Assembly (NCBI GenBank): GCA_003151855.1
Contig: PLYV01000094.1
Coordinates: 1-33,410 of the forward strand
Length of the DNA stretch: 33,410 nucleotides
Direction of reading: 5' to 3'
Origin: Limisphaerales bacterium
GTDB taxonomy: Bacteria; Verrucomicrobiota; Verrucomicrobiia; Limisphaerales; UBA11358
The position numbers and the translations under genes were made by a program. Position 1 is the stretch's first letter. Each line of letters begins with the position of its first letter. Of this stretch, positions 14,301 through 22,965 are shown in pieces. Under the pieces are notes generated by a model, which did no database searches, had not been told where the DNA came from, and saw only the letters and a list, made by a program, of their open reading frames with translations.

Positions 14301-15235
14301 CCCCGGGGCAAATCTTTCGCCGCGTAACGTATTGGTTGTTCGCCGCCAGCGGCAACTGAAAATACCAGTGGCGCGCCCGGCTCAATCTCGCGCCATTGCA
14401 TCGAGTAATTTGCCGCGCCCGAGGCAGCCGAGGTCGCGTTGGTGATGGCGACGACGTTCATGCCATTGGCCTGCCAACGATAAAAGACGGGAACGCCCGT
14501 CGTCACCTCGACAAAACTTTGCGGCGCGGCAGGTGCCGGTTCAGCGGTGTCCACCGGCGGGCCGAGCCGGGCTGCGAATGGGGTGATGCCCAAATCGCTG
14601 ACGACCGCCGTGGTGGTTTTGCCGACATCATGCGACGACGTGGCGATGCCCAGATACATCACGGCGTTGGTGAACGCGCCATCACCTTCCTTTCCACCGT
14701 CGAATTGGTAGATCGGCGTCCAGTTCGTTCCGTTGTCGCTCATGAAATCAGCAAAAACATTGCCATGACGCACGAGGCGCACCCAAGAATTGCTGCCGAA
14801 CGCCGGAATGACCGTGCCGTTGTCGAAGGCGTTGTCGTCGGCCCGCGTCCGGTAAATGGTCTGCGACATGTTGTTGGCATTCACCGGCACCATCACGTGG
14901 CGGCTGCCGGCGGTGAGCGCATCGCGCACCATCAATCCGCTGCGGGCGAATCCGCCGCCGTCGGCGTCTTCCACGGAAAGCACGCGCAGCCGGTAGTCAA
15001 AATCGTTCGTCACCGTCAAATAGTTGAAAACGAAATGATCTGCGCCGTTCCAAATGTCCGCGCCACCGGCGACAATGGTTGCCCGGCTGCCATCACTGGC
15101 GAACGAATGCGGCTGGCCGGTGTTGAAGTCGTGAGTTTGCAGGGTAATGCCATTGAGACGAGATGGCGGGGCGGTTTGGGCGTGCAAGCCAAGTGGCAAC
15201 AATACAGCCAGCAGCGGGGCTAACGTGGATTTCAT
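11369..15235 (-). CDS. Secreted two-enzyme protein: GH27 alpha-galactosidase-like plus GH29 alpha-L-fucosidase-like
   Basis: 1288 aa from ATG 15235 (an ATG at 15244 would add three residues). Residues 1-20 form a signal peptide (MKSTLAPLLAVLLPLGLHAQ). A DUF1349/LamG-like sandwich follows (about 45-215: GGADIWNGADHF ... WVRLVRHG), then a putative Ig domain (about 240-355). GH27 runs from PPMGWNSYDAF (about 360) with YIKVDD holding the probable nucleophile Asp537 and RISGDFWDEW holding the probable acid/base Asp591, and then a C-terminal beta domain. GH29 runs from about 790 (FGIWAHWGPQ, LANHHDNFDLWDS) with LIYFDD, whose first Asp (about 1030) is the probable nucleophile. The protein should act outside the cytoplasm, removing galactosyl and fucosyl groups from one glycan. 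The exact linkages cannot be read from sequence. Confidence 0.88.
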   Translation of the reverse strand: MKSTLAPLLAVLLPLGLHAQTAPPSRLNGITLQTHDFNTGQPHSFASDGSRATIVAGGADIWNGADHFVFNYLTVTNDFDYRLRVLSVEDADGGGFARSGLMVRDALTAGSRHVMVPVNANNMSQTIYRTRADDNAFDNGTVIPAFGSNSWVRLVRHGNVFADFMSDNGTNWTPIYQFDGGKEGDGAFTNAVMYLGIATSSHDVGKTTTAVVSDLGITPFAARLGPPVDTAEPAPAAPQSFVEVTTGVPVFYRWQANGMNVVAITNATSAASGAANYSMQWREIEPGAPLVFSVAAGGEQPIRYAAKDLPRGLTLDPKTGLISGSLKTAGEYAFSVFAKNSTGQAETKFTLVTGNRTAMTPPMGWNSYDAFGDSVTEAETLANARYLKKHLLAHGWNYVVIDFRWYDSVTTYDDKNLTKERSGAKLFADEFGRMLPATNRFPSAIGGKGFKPLVDEIHAMNLKFGFHMMRGIPRQAVRAKMPIEGSGFTAADAANPKSICGWCPDMFGVRDNEAGQAWYDSMFRLYAAWGLDYIKVDDLSVPYNAGEIEMIRKAIDKCGRQIVFSTSPGETDFRFAEHIRTNANLWRISGDFWDEWKKLNHQFDLVARWQGAGVPGHWPDADMIPFGHLSIRCWTNSKEHQTRFTHDEQRTLMSLWALAPSPLMLGANLTDLDPATLALLNNDEVIDINQDPLGQPARRVTAAGSSPEIWTRHLASGALAVGIFNRTAKPLAANVSWQDHGFIVPPNVRDLWTHKMLSAQTNFTAELPPHGCVLLQVSATKVAEPMVSGKFAPTWDSLKQYQVPEWFRDAKFGIWAHWGPQCQPEAGDWYARGMYQTGGWQFQFHTNHYGSPLEFGFKDVIHEWKAENWDPEKLVELYKRAGAQYFFALANHHDNFDLWDSTYQPWNSVAIGPKKDLIGGWAKAARDNGLKFGVSVHAAHAWSWYEPAQDYDGKLTKADGVGKWWDGLNPQDLYAQNHAPTKDYRNPGKIHSQWNWGNSISIPDQAYCDKFYNRTADLIKKYHPDLIYFDDTALPLWPISDAGLKIAADFYNTNEKLHGDDGVLFGKILTPEQQQCMVWDIERGSANEIQLQPWQTDTCLGDWHYDRGLYNRNGYKSAKTVIQTLVNVVSKNGNLLLNIPVRGDGTIDEKELKVVEGIADWMDVNKECIFGTRPWKVFGEGPASAGAALSAQGFNEGKGQPFTAEDVRFTQSKDGRTIYAIVLGAPTNGVSIKSLGKSAGWLNPSIQNIQLLGSQEKIHWRQTDQALVIAQSSQLPNNFAVVFRILLN

Positions 15236-15275
15236 CGGGTGCATAAATTCTAATGAGCGAACGAAGCGCGGCCAG

Positions 15276-15497
15276 TTAAATGTCACCATTCTTCAAATGG
15301 GTTGCCAGTTCGGCACTGGCAAAAAACTTTTCCGATTCGGCGTGAAGAACCAGAAGCTCTTCAACACGGGTGCGCCGGTTTGAATTGCCTGCGCAGGCTT
15401 GATCTAGAAACGCGCCGCGCTTCGCGGGATCAGCCAGTATTACGGCTTCATAAAACAAATCCATCTCCTGCTCGTTCAAATCAGACATTGTTTTCAT
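15276..15497 (-). pseudogene. Detached N-terminal segment of a sigma-linked Ser/Thr kinase
   Basis: A 73-aa frame beginning MKTMSDLNEQEMDLFYEAV. It matches, position by position, the non-catalytic N-terminal segment of the kinase at 32953: LFxAAL..., ...RxxFLxxACAxN, RVxxLL, HAESExxFA. No kinase domain follows; the frame ends with LATHLKNGDI 31 bases before the GH27-GH29 start. It is either the remnant of a kinase gene whose catalytic part was lost when the exoprotein gene moved in, or a free-standing adaptor. GAAAG stands before the start, so it could be translated. Confidence 0.6.
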
Positions 15498-15556
15498 TTC
15501 ACACGCTTTCTTTTGTTTCCGAGTTTTTCAAATGAAATCATCTGGCAAGCCCTTCA

Positions 15557-18500
15557 TTATTTCAAAAATACCCTGTAGAACATGGTGCCATTCGTGGGCA
15601 ACACGACCAGTGGCGAGGCCGCAGCGGACGCACGCGACCACGGGCCGGTCAAGTTCGAGGACTGAAGCAGCGTGCCTTGCGGCCAGGTCAGGTTCAAGTT
15701 CAGCCCCGTTCGCTGGCAGCCCACTTGCACGGAATCGAGCTGGCTGCCGTTGGCGAAGAGCGACTGGATTTGCGCCGACGTCAGCGCGGAGTTGAAAACG
15801 GCCATTTCATCGAGGATGCCGTTGAAGGCGCGGGCGGATGAATTGAAAGCATCCGTGCCGATGGTTCCGGGGCTGCTGAAGGATTGGTTCACGTGCGTGA
15901 AGTTGTTCGTGGCCGTCTGCAGGCCGCCGCTGTTGGCGAGATAAAGGATTGCCCGTGACGGCTCGATTGCGAGCGCAACGAATGACCATTGATTCGCGGG
16001 CGGCGTGAGGCCGGAAGTCCAGTTCCAGGTGTTTTGATCATTGTTCCAAGTGTAGCCCAACATGCCGGCGTTGGAACCGAAGGAGCCACCGTAACCCAGG
16101 CCGGCGACCGTGCCGCCGCTGCGGCAAAAAAGCAGCGCGGAATAATCCGCCTGACTGCCGGTCGGATAAATCCACGCGGTGACGGTCACGGTGTTCGTGT
16201 TCAAATTCAGCGCGGGAATGTTAATCCATGAGTTTGCCGTGCCGTTTGCAAATTGCGCCGCTGTGTTCGTCATTTCAAAGCCAATAAAATCAGGCGGACG
16301 CGGTCCGGCAGCACCCAACCCCACCGCGCCGGCATTCGTGCCGTTGCGACTTCCGATGGCATCATATAGTAACGCGCTATTTGTCTCGTTTAACCGCCAC
16401 CAAACATACGGATTCGCAGCGAGCAACGCGGTTTGATACGCCGTGCTTGTCGTGGCATAGGTCGGCTTGGCGCTGGCCTCGGTGGAAGGCGACGTTTCAC
16501 CACCGAACACGGGGTTGATTGCGGTGATGGTGTAGAAATAGGTCTGGCCGTTGACGACGTTCGTGTCGGCAAACGTGTTTGCGACCAGGCCGGACACAAA
16601 CGCGGACTCGCCGCCGCTGGTTGTGCCGCGATAAAGATTGAACGACGTGCTGCCCGCCGCCGCCGTCCATGAAATGTTCACCACGCCGTCGCCCGCAACG
16701 GCGACGAAGCCAGTCGGCGTGCCGCGTGAAACAACAATCTTGTCAAAGTTCGGCGCGAGATTGGTCGGGTTGCTGAACGCAAGCGTGTTTTCGCCCGCGT
16801 TGAGTCGTTGATACGTTGGAACAACGGATGGCGTCGTGTCACCGCCGGTCGCGGGGAAGTTTAGATTGGTGACGGCACCGCCATTCACGCTTAATTGCGC
16901 CGTCCGCGTCGTGGCACCGGCGTAGTAAATGTCCAGTTCGTAAAGCCCGTTCGATGGCGCGGTGACTTTGTTGAACTGGAGCGTGTTCGCCGCGCCATTG
17001 CCGACGCCGGTGACATAGGCGGTCGCCGAAAAGCTGGAAGCGTGCGGAACGAAATAGACATTGCCGGAATAACCATTGTAACCGGATTCCGCTTCGTAAG
17101 TGCGCGGCCGATTCCAGTCAAACGTGCCGGTGATTTTCAGCAGCACCGAGCCGTGCGCGGGAATGTTCGTCGCGGTATAACTGCCAGTAAAATTTCCCAA
17201 GTTCGCATGCGCCCATAAATCGCGCACGCTGGCCGACGAACCGGCGACCAGTCCAAGGTCTGTCCAATTGACCGTCATGTTTGCCGCCGAACTGGAGCGG
17301 TTCAGCAGCAGCACGGCGTATTGGCCGGAAACAAAACTGCCGAGCGGCTTGGCATAAACATTGTTCGCCACCGCTGTGCCGACCGCGCCGAGCGCATCTT
17401 GATCCACGGCGATGGCTTCGGTGTTGGTCATCGTGGCCAGACTCGCGGCGCTCAACGGCGGCGGGTAATTGCCGCCGGTCATGCGCACGTCCGTGCCGAT
17501 CATCAGCGGCGCGCCGAGGATGCACCACATGTTGAAATGGGTGCGGCCTTCGAGATCGCTGATGCCGTTCATGCCGGTGCAAAACATGTCGGGATCGCTC
17601 CAGCGGCCGGGAGCCTGCGCATACCAGTCCGCCTGCGCGACGTCGAATTCGCGAAGGATGTCGCTCCACGCGACTGAGCCGCCGGAATAGTCGAGGCTGA
17701 TGTCCTGGCTGACGCGATACGCGTTGGCGATGCGCGTGCCGAATTTCACGGCGTCGGTCTGCGGGCAGGAAAGGCTGACGACAATGGGGCGGTTCGAGGC
17801 GTTGTTGGCGATGGCATAAGCGGCGGCGTAAAAATCGCCCGGACCGTGGTCGTCAATTTTCACGAAGTCCCAGCCCCACGCGGCGAATTGATTCGCGTCC
17901 TGCTGGTAATACCCAAAACTGCCGATCTGGGAATTGGTGATGGCATATCCGAGCGCGCCGATGTCCGTATAACCGCCCATCAACAGCCCCTTGGAATGGA
18001 CGTAATCCGAAACGTATTTCATGCCGTGCGGCCAGTAGGTGGAACTGGGAATCAAATTACCATTGGCATCGCGGCTGCCGCGTCCGGGCGTGGCAATCCA
18101 GGTGCAATCAATGACGACGTATTTGTAGCCGGCGGCGGCCAGGCCGTTCGTCACCAGCGCGTCGGCGGTGGCGAGGATGAGGCTTTCCGATGGGCCGGGC
18201 TTGCCATTGACCACGAACCAGGAATTCCAGCCCATTGGCGGCACGAGCGCATTGCTGGCGTTGTTGATTTGCGGCATCGGCCACGTTGTCTGCCAGACGG
18301 TTTCGTTCGCCAAATCAGACGGTGCGCCAGTTTGCGGGCCGGATTCGATGAGCACGCTGTTGAACGTGGCGATATTCGTCAGCGCGTTGTTGTGCGCGGG
18401 GACGCACAGCCCGGCGAGCGCGTTGGTGTTAAGGGAAATGGTTTGCGACGAACCGACCGTCGTCCAACTCGTGCCACCGGTGCTGTAACTGGCGGTGACG

Positions 18501-18955
18501 ACGTTATTAGAACGCGAGAGCCGCACCCACACCGGTGCGGTGACACCGGCAGGTCCGGCCAACGACGTAGCCGCGCCGGAGCTTAAGCGGTAACGAAAGG
18601 TGATGCCGTTGCCGGGCGTGATTGAGATGGATGCCTCGGCCGCACCGGCGCTCGCGTCACCACGAATCATAACGCCCGCCTGCGCCCAGGCTTCCAAACC
18701 GGATTCCGCCGTGACCTGCGCCATGATCATGCCATCGCCATTCAAACTGTTCGTGCAGAAATAAAACTGGTCGGCGTTGTTCCAAATGTCCGCCCCACCG
18801 CCCCGCAGTGTCCAAAAGCCATTCGTGTAACTGCCCGAACCCGTGTAGGCAGGCGAGCCGATGTTGGCGTCGCCCCAGCCGGCGGGCAGGGCGGCGCGGG
18901 CCGGACAGCAAAAGAAAACCAGCAGGGCGACAAGAATGGCGGGGAAATATTTCAT
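15557..18955 (-). CDS. Secreted GH27 alpha-galactosidase-like protein with CBM, fn3 and LamG modules
   Basis: 1132 aa. A signal peptide fills residues 1-21. A DUF1349/LamG-like sandwich lies at about 45-205 (RGGGADIWNNADQF). GH27 runs from PPMGWNSW (239) with FVKIDD carrying the probable nucleophile Asp368, RVSQDI with the probable acid/base Asp418, and PGRWSDPDMF; its beta domain ends near 610. A CBM35/CBM6-like module begins at TYEAESGYNGYSGN (about 619-745), followed by a fibronectin type III domain (about 746-830), a LamG/concanavalin-like domain (about 845-1065) and a C-terminal tail (TLLQSSNLTGPW ... FYRVFLK) of a kind common in Verrucomicrobiota exoproteins. The upstream gene's terminator stands before it, so it has its own transcript start. 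Confidence 0.88.
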   Translation of the reverse strand: MKYFPAILVALLVFFCCPARAALPAGWGDANIGSPAYTGSGSYTNGFWTLRGGGADIWNNADQFYFCTNSLNGDGMIMAQVTAESGLEAWAQAGVMIRGDASAGAAEASISITPGNGITFRYRLSSGAATSLAGPAGVTAPVWVRLSRSNNVVTASYSTGGTSWTTVGSSQTISLNTNALAGLCVPAHNNALTNIATFNSVLIESGPQTGAPSDLANETVWQTTWPMPQINNASNALVPPMGWNSWFVVNGKPGPSESLILATADALVTNGLAAAGYKYVVIDCTWIATPGRGSRDANGNLIPSSTYWPHGMKYVSDYVHSKGLLMGGYTDIGALGYAITNSQIGSFGYYQQDANQFAAWGWDFVKIDDHGPGDFYAAAYAIANNASNRPIVVSLSCPQTDAVKFGTRIANAYRVSQDISLDYSGGSVAWSDILREFDVAQADWYAQAPGRWSDPDMFCTGMNGISDLEGRTHFNMWCILGAPLMIGTDVRMTGGNYPPPLSAASLATMTNTEAIAVDQDALGAVGTAVANNVYAKPLGSFVSGQYAVLLLNRSSSAANMTVNWTDLGLVAGSSASVRDLWAHANLGNFTGSYTATNIPAHGSVLLKITGTFDWNRPRTYEAESGYNGYSGNVYFVPHASSFSATAYVTGVGNGAANTLQFNKVTAPSNGLYELDIYYAGATTRTAQLSVNGGAVTNLNFPATGGDTTPSVVPTYQRLNAGENTLAFSNPTNLAPNFDKIVVSRGTPTGFVAVAGDGVVNISWTAAAGSTSFNLYRGTTSGGESAFVSGLVANTFADTNVVNGQTYFYTITAINPVFGGETSPSTEASAKPTYATTSTAYQTALLAANPYVWWRLNETNSALLYDAIGSRNGTNAGAVGLGAAGPRPPDFIGFEMTNTAAQFANGTANSWINIPALNLNTNTVTVTAWIYPTGSQADYSALLFCRSGGTVAGLGYGGSFGSNAGMLGYTWNNDQNTWNWTSGLTPPANQWSFVALAIEPSRAILYLANSGGLQTATNNFTHVNQSFSSPGTIGTDAFNSSARAFNGILDEMAVFNSALTSAQIQSLFANGSQLDSVQVGCQRTGLNLNLTWPQGTLLQSSNLTGPWSRASAAASPLVVLPTNGTMFYRVFLK

Positions 18956-18970
18956 TAGAGAGGCTTTGAT

Positions 18971-19010
18971 AAAAAACGCCGGCCCGCATAAACAACATGC
19001 AGGCCGGCGT
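18971..19010 (-). terminator. Rho-independent terminator of the Ig/Big exoprotein gene
   Basis: On the minus strand ACGCCGGCCTGCAT pairs with ATGCGGGCCGGCGT across a GTTGTTT loop, and six T follow directly. It stands 17 bases after the stop of the gene at 19028-22171. Confidence 0.88.
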
Positions 19011-19027
19011 CTGCTAAAGGGCGTCGG

Positions 19028-22000
19028 TCATTGTTGAATCAGCCGGTAGAACTTGGTGGAGCTGTTCGCGGGCGCGGTGACCTTGAACTGGCCGCTGACG
19101 GCAGATTGCGCATTGGTGACATTCATCCACGCGGCTGGAGCCAGGTTGGTGGTGACTTGAACCTTGTAGCCAAGGCTGTCCACCGGCCAATTCAACATGG
19201 CATTCGCGCCGGAAGAAACAATGTTCAAGTCGGGCGCCGGATTCGCGGTAATGCCAAGGTCGCTTACCGTGGCGGTGGTCGTTGCGCCAGCATTGTGCGA
19301 GCAGATAGCGATGCCGAGATAGACGTTGGTCGGGAAATAATCGCTCGATTCGTTTTTGGCGATATTCACCACGAAATTCCAGTCCGTGCCGTTGGTGCTC
19401 CAGTAGGTATTGAAGGCGTTGTCCACGCGCTGCAATCGGATCCAGTTGTTGGTGCCGAACCCAACCCCGGTATATTGGAATTGCACATTGGTCTCGTTGT
19501 CGATCCCGTTGTTCCGGCGATACAGGACTTCAACAAAGCCATTGCCGCCGTTGTTGCCGTTGGCCACGCAAGGGCCGACGAAGGAAGCTGCGACGTTGTC
19601 GCTGGTCATATTATTCGCGTCGCGAGCCATCAGGTAGACACGCGAAAAGGCGTCGCCCGCAGAGGGAATAGATTGAACGTGCAGGCGGTAATCAAATGCG
19701 CCAGTGAACTGCGTCGGATAATAGAAGAATGCGAAGTTATCCGAGTCTTGCCATACATCCGAGCCGCCGCCGGTGCCGTAGATTATGTCGCCATCATAAG
19801 TCGCCGAAGCGTCCAAGTTTGTGGCGTCACCAAAGGCCATGATCTGCAAGTTGCCCACCGCCGCCGAGCCGAAGGCGTTAGTCACTGCATTGCCGGGGGC
19901 GTCCTTGACGCCGGTGATGGTGACATTGGCATAACCGCTGACTGGCGTGCTCAAGTAGAGCGTGACGGATTTTCCATCCGCGCCGAGCACGACGTTCGTG
20001 ACGGTCGAGCCGGGAACGGTGTAGCGGGCGGTATTCGTGGCCGTGGTCGCATTGAGAAGTTCGTTGAACTGAATCCAAACGGCGTTGCCATCGTAACTGA
20101 TGACGCGGTTGATAAACGGCGCGTTGGTGTCCGCCGAGACGGTGATGACCGAGTTGGAACTCAACACACTGCTGATGTCGTTATAGACGAGCACGGTGTA
20201 AGTGCCGGAATCGGACAAGGTGGCGGAAGCCACGTTGTAGGTCGCATTGGTCGCGCCGGCAATGGTGATGCCGTTGGTGCGCCACTGGTAGTAAACCGGA
20301 ATGCCGTTCGCCGTGACCGTGAGGCCTTGTGACGAACCTTGCAACCATGTGGCACTGGCGACGGGCTGCGCAGTGATGCTGACCGCCTGATGCGGCGTCG
20401 GACCGAAGTCGCTCACGTCGGCCGTGGTGACAGCGCTCGCTCCATGGGCGCAAACGGCGATGCCGAGATAGAGCACGCTGTTCGTGAAGGAATTGTCGCC
20501 AGTCGCCGAGCCATCTTTTTGCGTGTCCAACACCCAGTTGACATTATTGCTGCTGTAATACGTGCGGAAGAGGTTGCCCTGACGTTGCAGGCGCACCCAT
20601 GAATTTGTGCCGTAGCCCGCAGTGGTATAACCGTTGTCCGTAGTTGTTCCGCCGACCGTGTCGCGATAAAGGTGTTGGAACAAGTTGCCGTAATTCCAAA
20701 CCATGCTGATTTCATGCGCGCCGCCGCTGCCGGTGTCGAGATCGTCGCGCGCCATGATGCCGGCGCGAGTGAACGTGCCACCACCGCCATCGGTGAGCGA
20801 CTGGACATTCAGGCAATAGTCAAAGTCATTCGTCGCCATCAGATAGGCATAATCGAAAGTATCCGACGTGCCCCAGATGTCTGAACCACCCGCAACGATA
20901 TTCGCCAGAAAGCCGGTGTAAGTTGCCGAGACCGATTGGAAAGTAGAGAAGTCCGCGAACTGCAAGTTCTGAACAATGTTGGTGGCCTTGCTGTTGTTGA
21001 TGATGGCGTTACCGGCCAAATCTTTTACGTTGTTCACCGTCACGACGAACTGGCCGAAGATGGCAGAATTCAAAGTGAGCGCCACGGTTTTGCCGTCGCC
21101 CGTCAGCAGCGCGCTGGAGACGGTTCCGCCGGTGACAGCGTAGTTGGTCGCGTTGGCAGAACTGGTGGGGTCAAGCAATTCGCTGAACCGAACGCCGACA
21201 CTGAGGCCGTCGTAGCTGTTCACTGCGCCAAGCGTCGGCGGGTTGGTGTCGTTGGAAACCGTCACGACGGTATTGGAACTTATGACGCTGTTGGCATTGT
21301 TATAGACGCGCACCGAATAAGTGCCGGCATCTGAAAACTGCGCGGCGGCGACGCTGTAAGTCGCATTGGTCGCATCGGGAATGTCCACCGTGTTGGTGCG
21401 CCATTGGTAATAAACCGGCGCGCCACTGGCCACCACCGTCAGGCTGTTGGCGGTGTTTTGCCGCCAGACGGCTGAAGTCGGCGGTTGCGTGAGGATGGCG
21501 GCCGCCACATCCGCGTTGGAAACAACCTGAAAACCCGCGATGCCGCCGTTGTTAATAATTCTCCAGGTAATTGTTTGGGACGATCCCGTGAGATTGGTGA
21601 ACACCGCGTAGCTGGCCGATGGGTTTGAGCCGTTGGTGCTCGTGGTCTGGATCAACGAGGCATTGCCGCCGCTAATGGCCGCCGAGCCGAGCGTCTTGAA
21701 GTCATACTGCTTGGATCCCACCGACACCACGCCGGTGCGGTTGGCGGTGTCAGAAGAGAGATAGACGTAGATCGAATAACTATTGTAGGGAATGGCGTTC
21801 AACGTGATGGTCTGCTGGCTGCCGGAGTCCAGATAGCCGTTGAGCAGATGTTTGTTGTAGGTGCCGTCCGTATCAATAGCAGGTGTGGAACCTTGGATCT
21901 TCCAGTTCCCGGTCGTGCTGGGATTGAATCCCAACGTGGTCGTTGCGCCGGTGCTGTCAATCAGATTGGTTTTGGAGGAGGCGGAAGCAAAACCCTGGAG

Positions 22001-22171
22001 ATAGGAATCGTTCCAATAAGGAACCGAAACCACGCCGGCATACTGACTCGCGCCGGAAAAAGTGCCGAAATAATCGTAGTTCCAACTGATGGCGGTTTGC
22101 GCCGAAGCGGATTGCAAAGCCAGCAGGCCAACTGTGGCAGCTGCCGACATCCAGAGTTTTATATGTTTCAT
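19028..22171 (-). CDS. Large secreted modular protein with duplicated Ig/Big/LamG-like modules
   Basis: 1047 aa from ATG 22171 (signal peptide MKHIKLWMSAAATVGLLALQ...). The N-terminal ~180 residues form a domain shared with the PEP-CTERM protein at 23412 (AGVV..P.WNDSY, TYNKHLLNGY, YNSYSIYVYL, SYAVFTNLTGSSQTI). After it, one block is present twice: an Ig-like domain (VYYQWRTN, SDAGTYSVRVYN), a Big/SbsA-like domain (VRFSELLD, VKDLAGNA) and a DUF1349/LamG-like sandwich (GGSDIW ... NSWVRLQRQGN). The end (LNWPVDSLGYKVQVTTNL ... STKFYRLIQQ) is a tail related to that of the GH27 gene downstream. No catalytic residue set is visible. It could bind glycan or serve as a surface scaffold; a hidden enzymatic role cannot be excluded. 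Confidence 0.8.
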   Translation of the reverse strand: MKHIKLWMSAAATVGLLALQSASAQTAISWNYDYFGTFSGASQYAGVVSVPYWNDSYLQGFASASSKTNLIDSTGATTTLGFNPSTTGNWKIQGSTPAIDTDGTYNKHLLNGYLDSGSQQTITLNAIPYNSYSIYVYLSSDTANRTGVVSVGSKQYDFKTLGSAAISGGNASLIQTTSTNGSNPSASYAVFTNLTGSSQTITWRIINNGGIAGFQVVSNADVAAAILTQPPTSAVWRQNTANSLTVVASGAPVYYQWRTNTVDIPDATNATYSVAAAQFSDAGTYSVRVYNNANSVISSNTVVTVSNDTNPPTLGAVNSYDGLSVGVRFSELLDPTSSANATNYAVTGGTVSSALLTGDGKTVALTLNSAIFGQFVVTVNNVKDLAGNAIINNSKATNIVQNLQFADFSTFQSVSATYTGFLANIVAGGSDIWGTSDTFDYAYLMATNDFDYCLNVQSLTDGGGGTFTRAGIMARDDLDTGSGGAHEISMVWNYGNLFQHLYRDTVGGTTTDNGYTTAGYGTNSWVRLQRQGNLFRTYYSSNNVNWVLDTQKDGSATGDNSFTNSVLYLGIAVCAHGASAVTTADVSDFGPTPHQAVSITAQPVASATWLQGSSQGLTVTANGIPVYYQWRTNGITIAGATNATYNVASATLSDSGTYTVLVYNDISSVLSSNSVITVSADTNAPFINRVISYDGNAVWIQFNELLNATTATNTARYTVPGSTVTNVVLGADGKSVTLYLSTPVSGYANVTITGVKDAPGNAVTNAFGSAAVGNLQIMAFGDATNLDASATYDGDIIYGTGGGSDVWQDSDNFAFFYYPTQFTGAFDYRLHVQSIPSAGDAFSRVYLMARDANNMTSDNVAASFVGPCVANGNNGGNGFVEVLYRRNNGIDNETNVQFQYTGVGFGTNNWIRLQRVDNAFNTYWSTNGTDWNFVVNIAKNESSDYFPTNVYLGIAICSHNAGATTTATVSDLGITANPAPDLNIVSSGANAMLNWPVDSLGYKVQVTTNLAPAAWMNVTNAQSAVSGQFKVTAPANSSTKFYRLIQQ

Positions 22172-22178
22172 TGAGGGT

Positions 22179-22222
22179 ATGGTTTGTTGTTTTGGGCTGT
22201 ATGGTTTGTTGTTTTGGGCTGT
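22179..22222. repeat. Perfect 22-base tandem duplication in the leader of the Ig/Big gene
   Basis: Two identical 22-base copies (22179-22200 and 22201-22222), beginning ATGGTTTGTTGT and ending TTGGGCTGT on the plus strand, lie end to end. They sit 8-51 bases before the start codon. On the transcript they form an A/C-rich leader with no Shine-Dalgarno sequence. Confidence 0.95.
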
Positions 22223-22236
22223 AACGTGCGGAAATA

Positions 22237-22965
22237 TCATTTCAAATTTGAATCCGTAAGCGGAGATTCGTCGTAGTTGTAACCAGGCCCACTGCCATTG
22301 GTATATTGATTTAGATTGTTGAACAGGGCGAACTGGGTGTGGCCATCCACAAACAGCAGGTTCATCCCCTTGCCATGCGCGCTATCCATCTGGGGCTGGC
22401 CTGGAACTTTGTCGGTGTTGAAAGTAACGGTGCTGCCGCTGGCCATACATCCTTCAAGGATCTTGTTCACTGGAATTTTCACCTCGGGCACCTTGTGTTT
22501 GGCATTGTAAAACGCATAATAATAGGCGTAGGTGCTGGGAAACGGGATGTCATTGGCAGTGTAGCCGCCGCCACTGCCGGGAAATCTTGTCGCCAAATCA
22601 AAGTTCCACCCCTTCTCATACCGGTCGGCTGGACAGCGAAAAAAAGCGCGGTTGTTGGTGCTGACATAAGTGTTCTGCAGCTTGAGCAGGTCAACCAACG
22701 GCATCCCCCACCACCCCTTGCCTGAATAGGGGAAAACCTCCTGATTGTCCCCGACATACATGGTCATGAGCAAACCGACCTGCTTCAAGTTGGATACGCA
22801 ACTGATCCCTTGGGCTTTTCGTTTGGCTTTGGCCAGCGCTGGCAGCAGCATCGCCGCCAGGATGGCAATGATCGCGATGACCACCAGCAGCTCGATCAGG
22901 GTAAAACCCCTCTTTGAGCCAACTGCTGAACAATTCTTGATTAATATTTTTTCCCTGTAATTCAT
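22237..22965 (-). CDS. Prepilin-type protein with H-X9-DG motif
   Basis: 242 aa. A short basic leader ends at KRG, followed by [28 protein letters not shown], the type IV prepilin/pseudopilin cleavage and methylation signature. A prepilin peptidase would cut before the Phe. The C-terminal part shows [12 protein letters not shown], the H-X9-DG motif typical of the large prepilin-like families of Planctomycetes and Verrucomicrobia. The ATG overlaps the stop of the small gene upstream by four bases (ATGA), so the two are coupled. The last codons (SNLK) and stop lie in a short AT-rich heptamer palindrome. The natural role of this paralogous family is unknown; a pseudopilus or surface role is assumed. 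Confidence 0.9.
   Translation of the reverse strand: MNYREKILIKNCSAVGSKRGFTLIELLVVIAIIAILAAMLLPALAKAKRKAQGISCVSNLKQVGLLMTMYVGDNQEVFPYSGKGWWGMPLVDLLKLQNTYVSTNNRAFFRCPADRYEKGWNFDLATRFPGSGGGYTANDIPFPSTYAYYYAFYNAKHKVPEVKIPVNKILEGCMASGSTVTFNTDKVPGQPQMDSAHGKGMNLLFVDGHTQFALFNNLNQYTNGSGPGYNYDESPLTDSNLK

Noticed and set aside
19031-20332. 433-codon plus-strand frame over the Ig/Big gene
   Set aside because: Antisense shadow with no recognisable fold; the minus-strand frame carries the duplicated domains.
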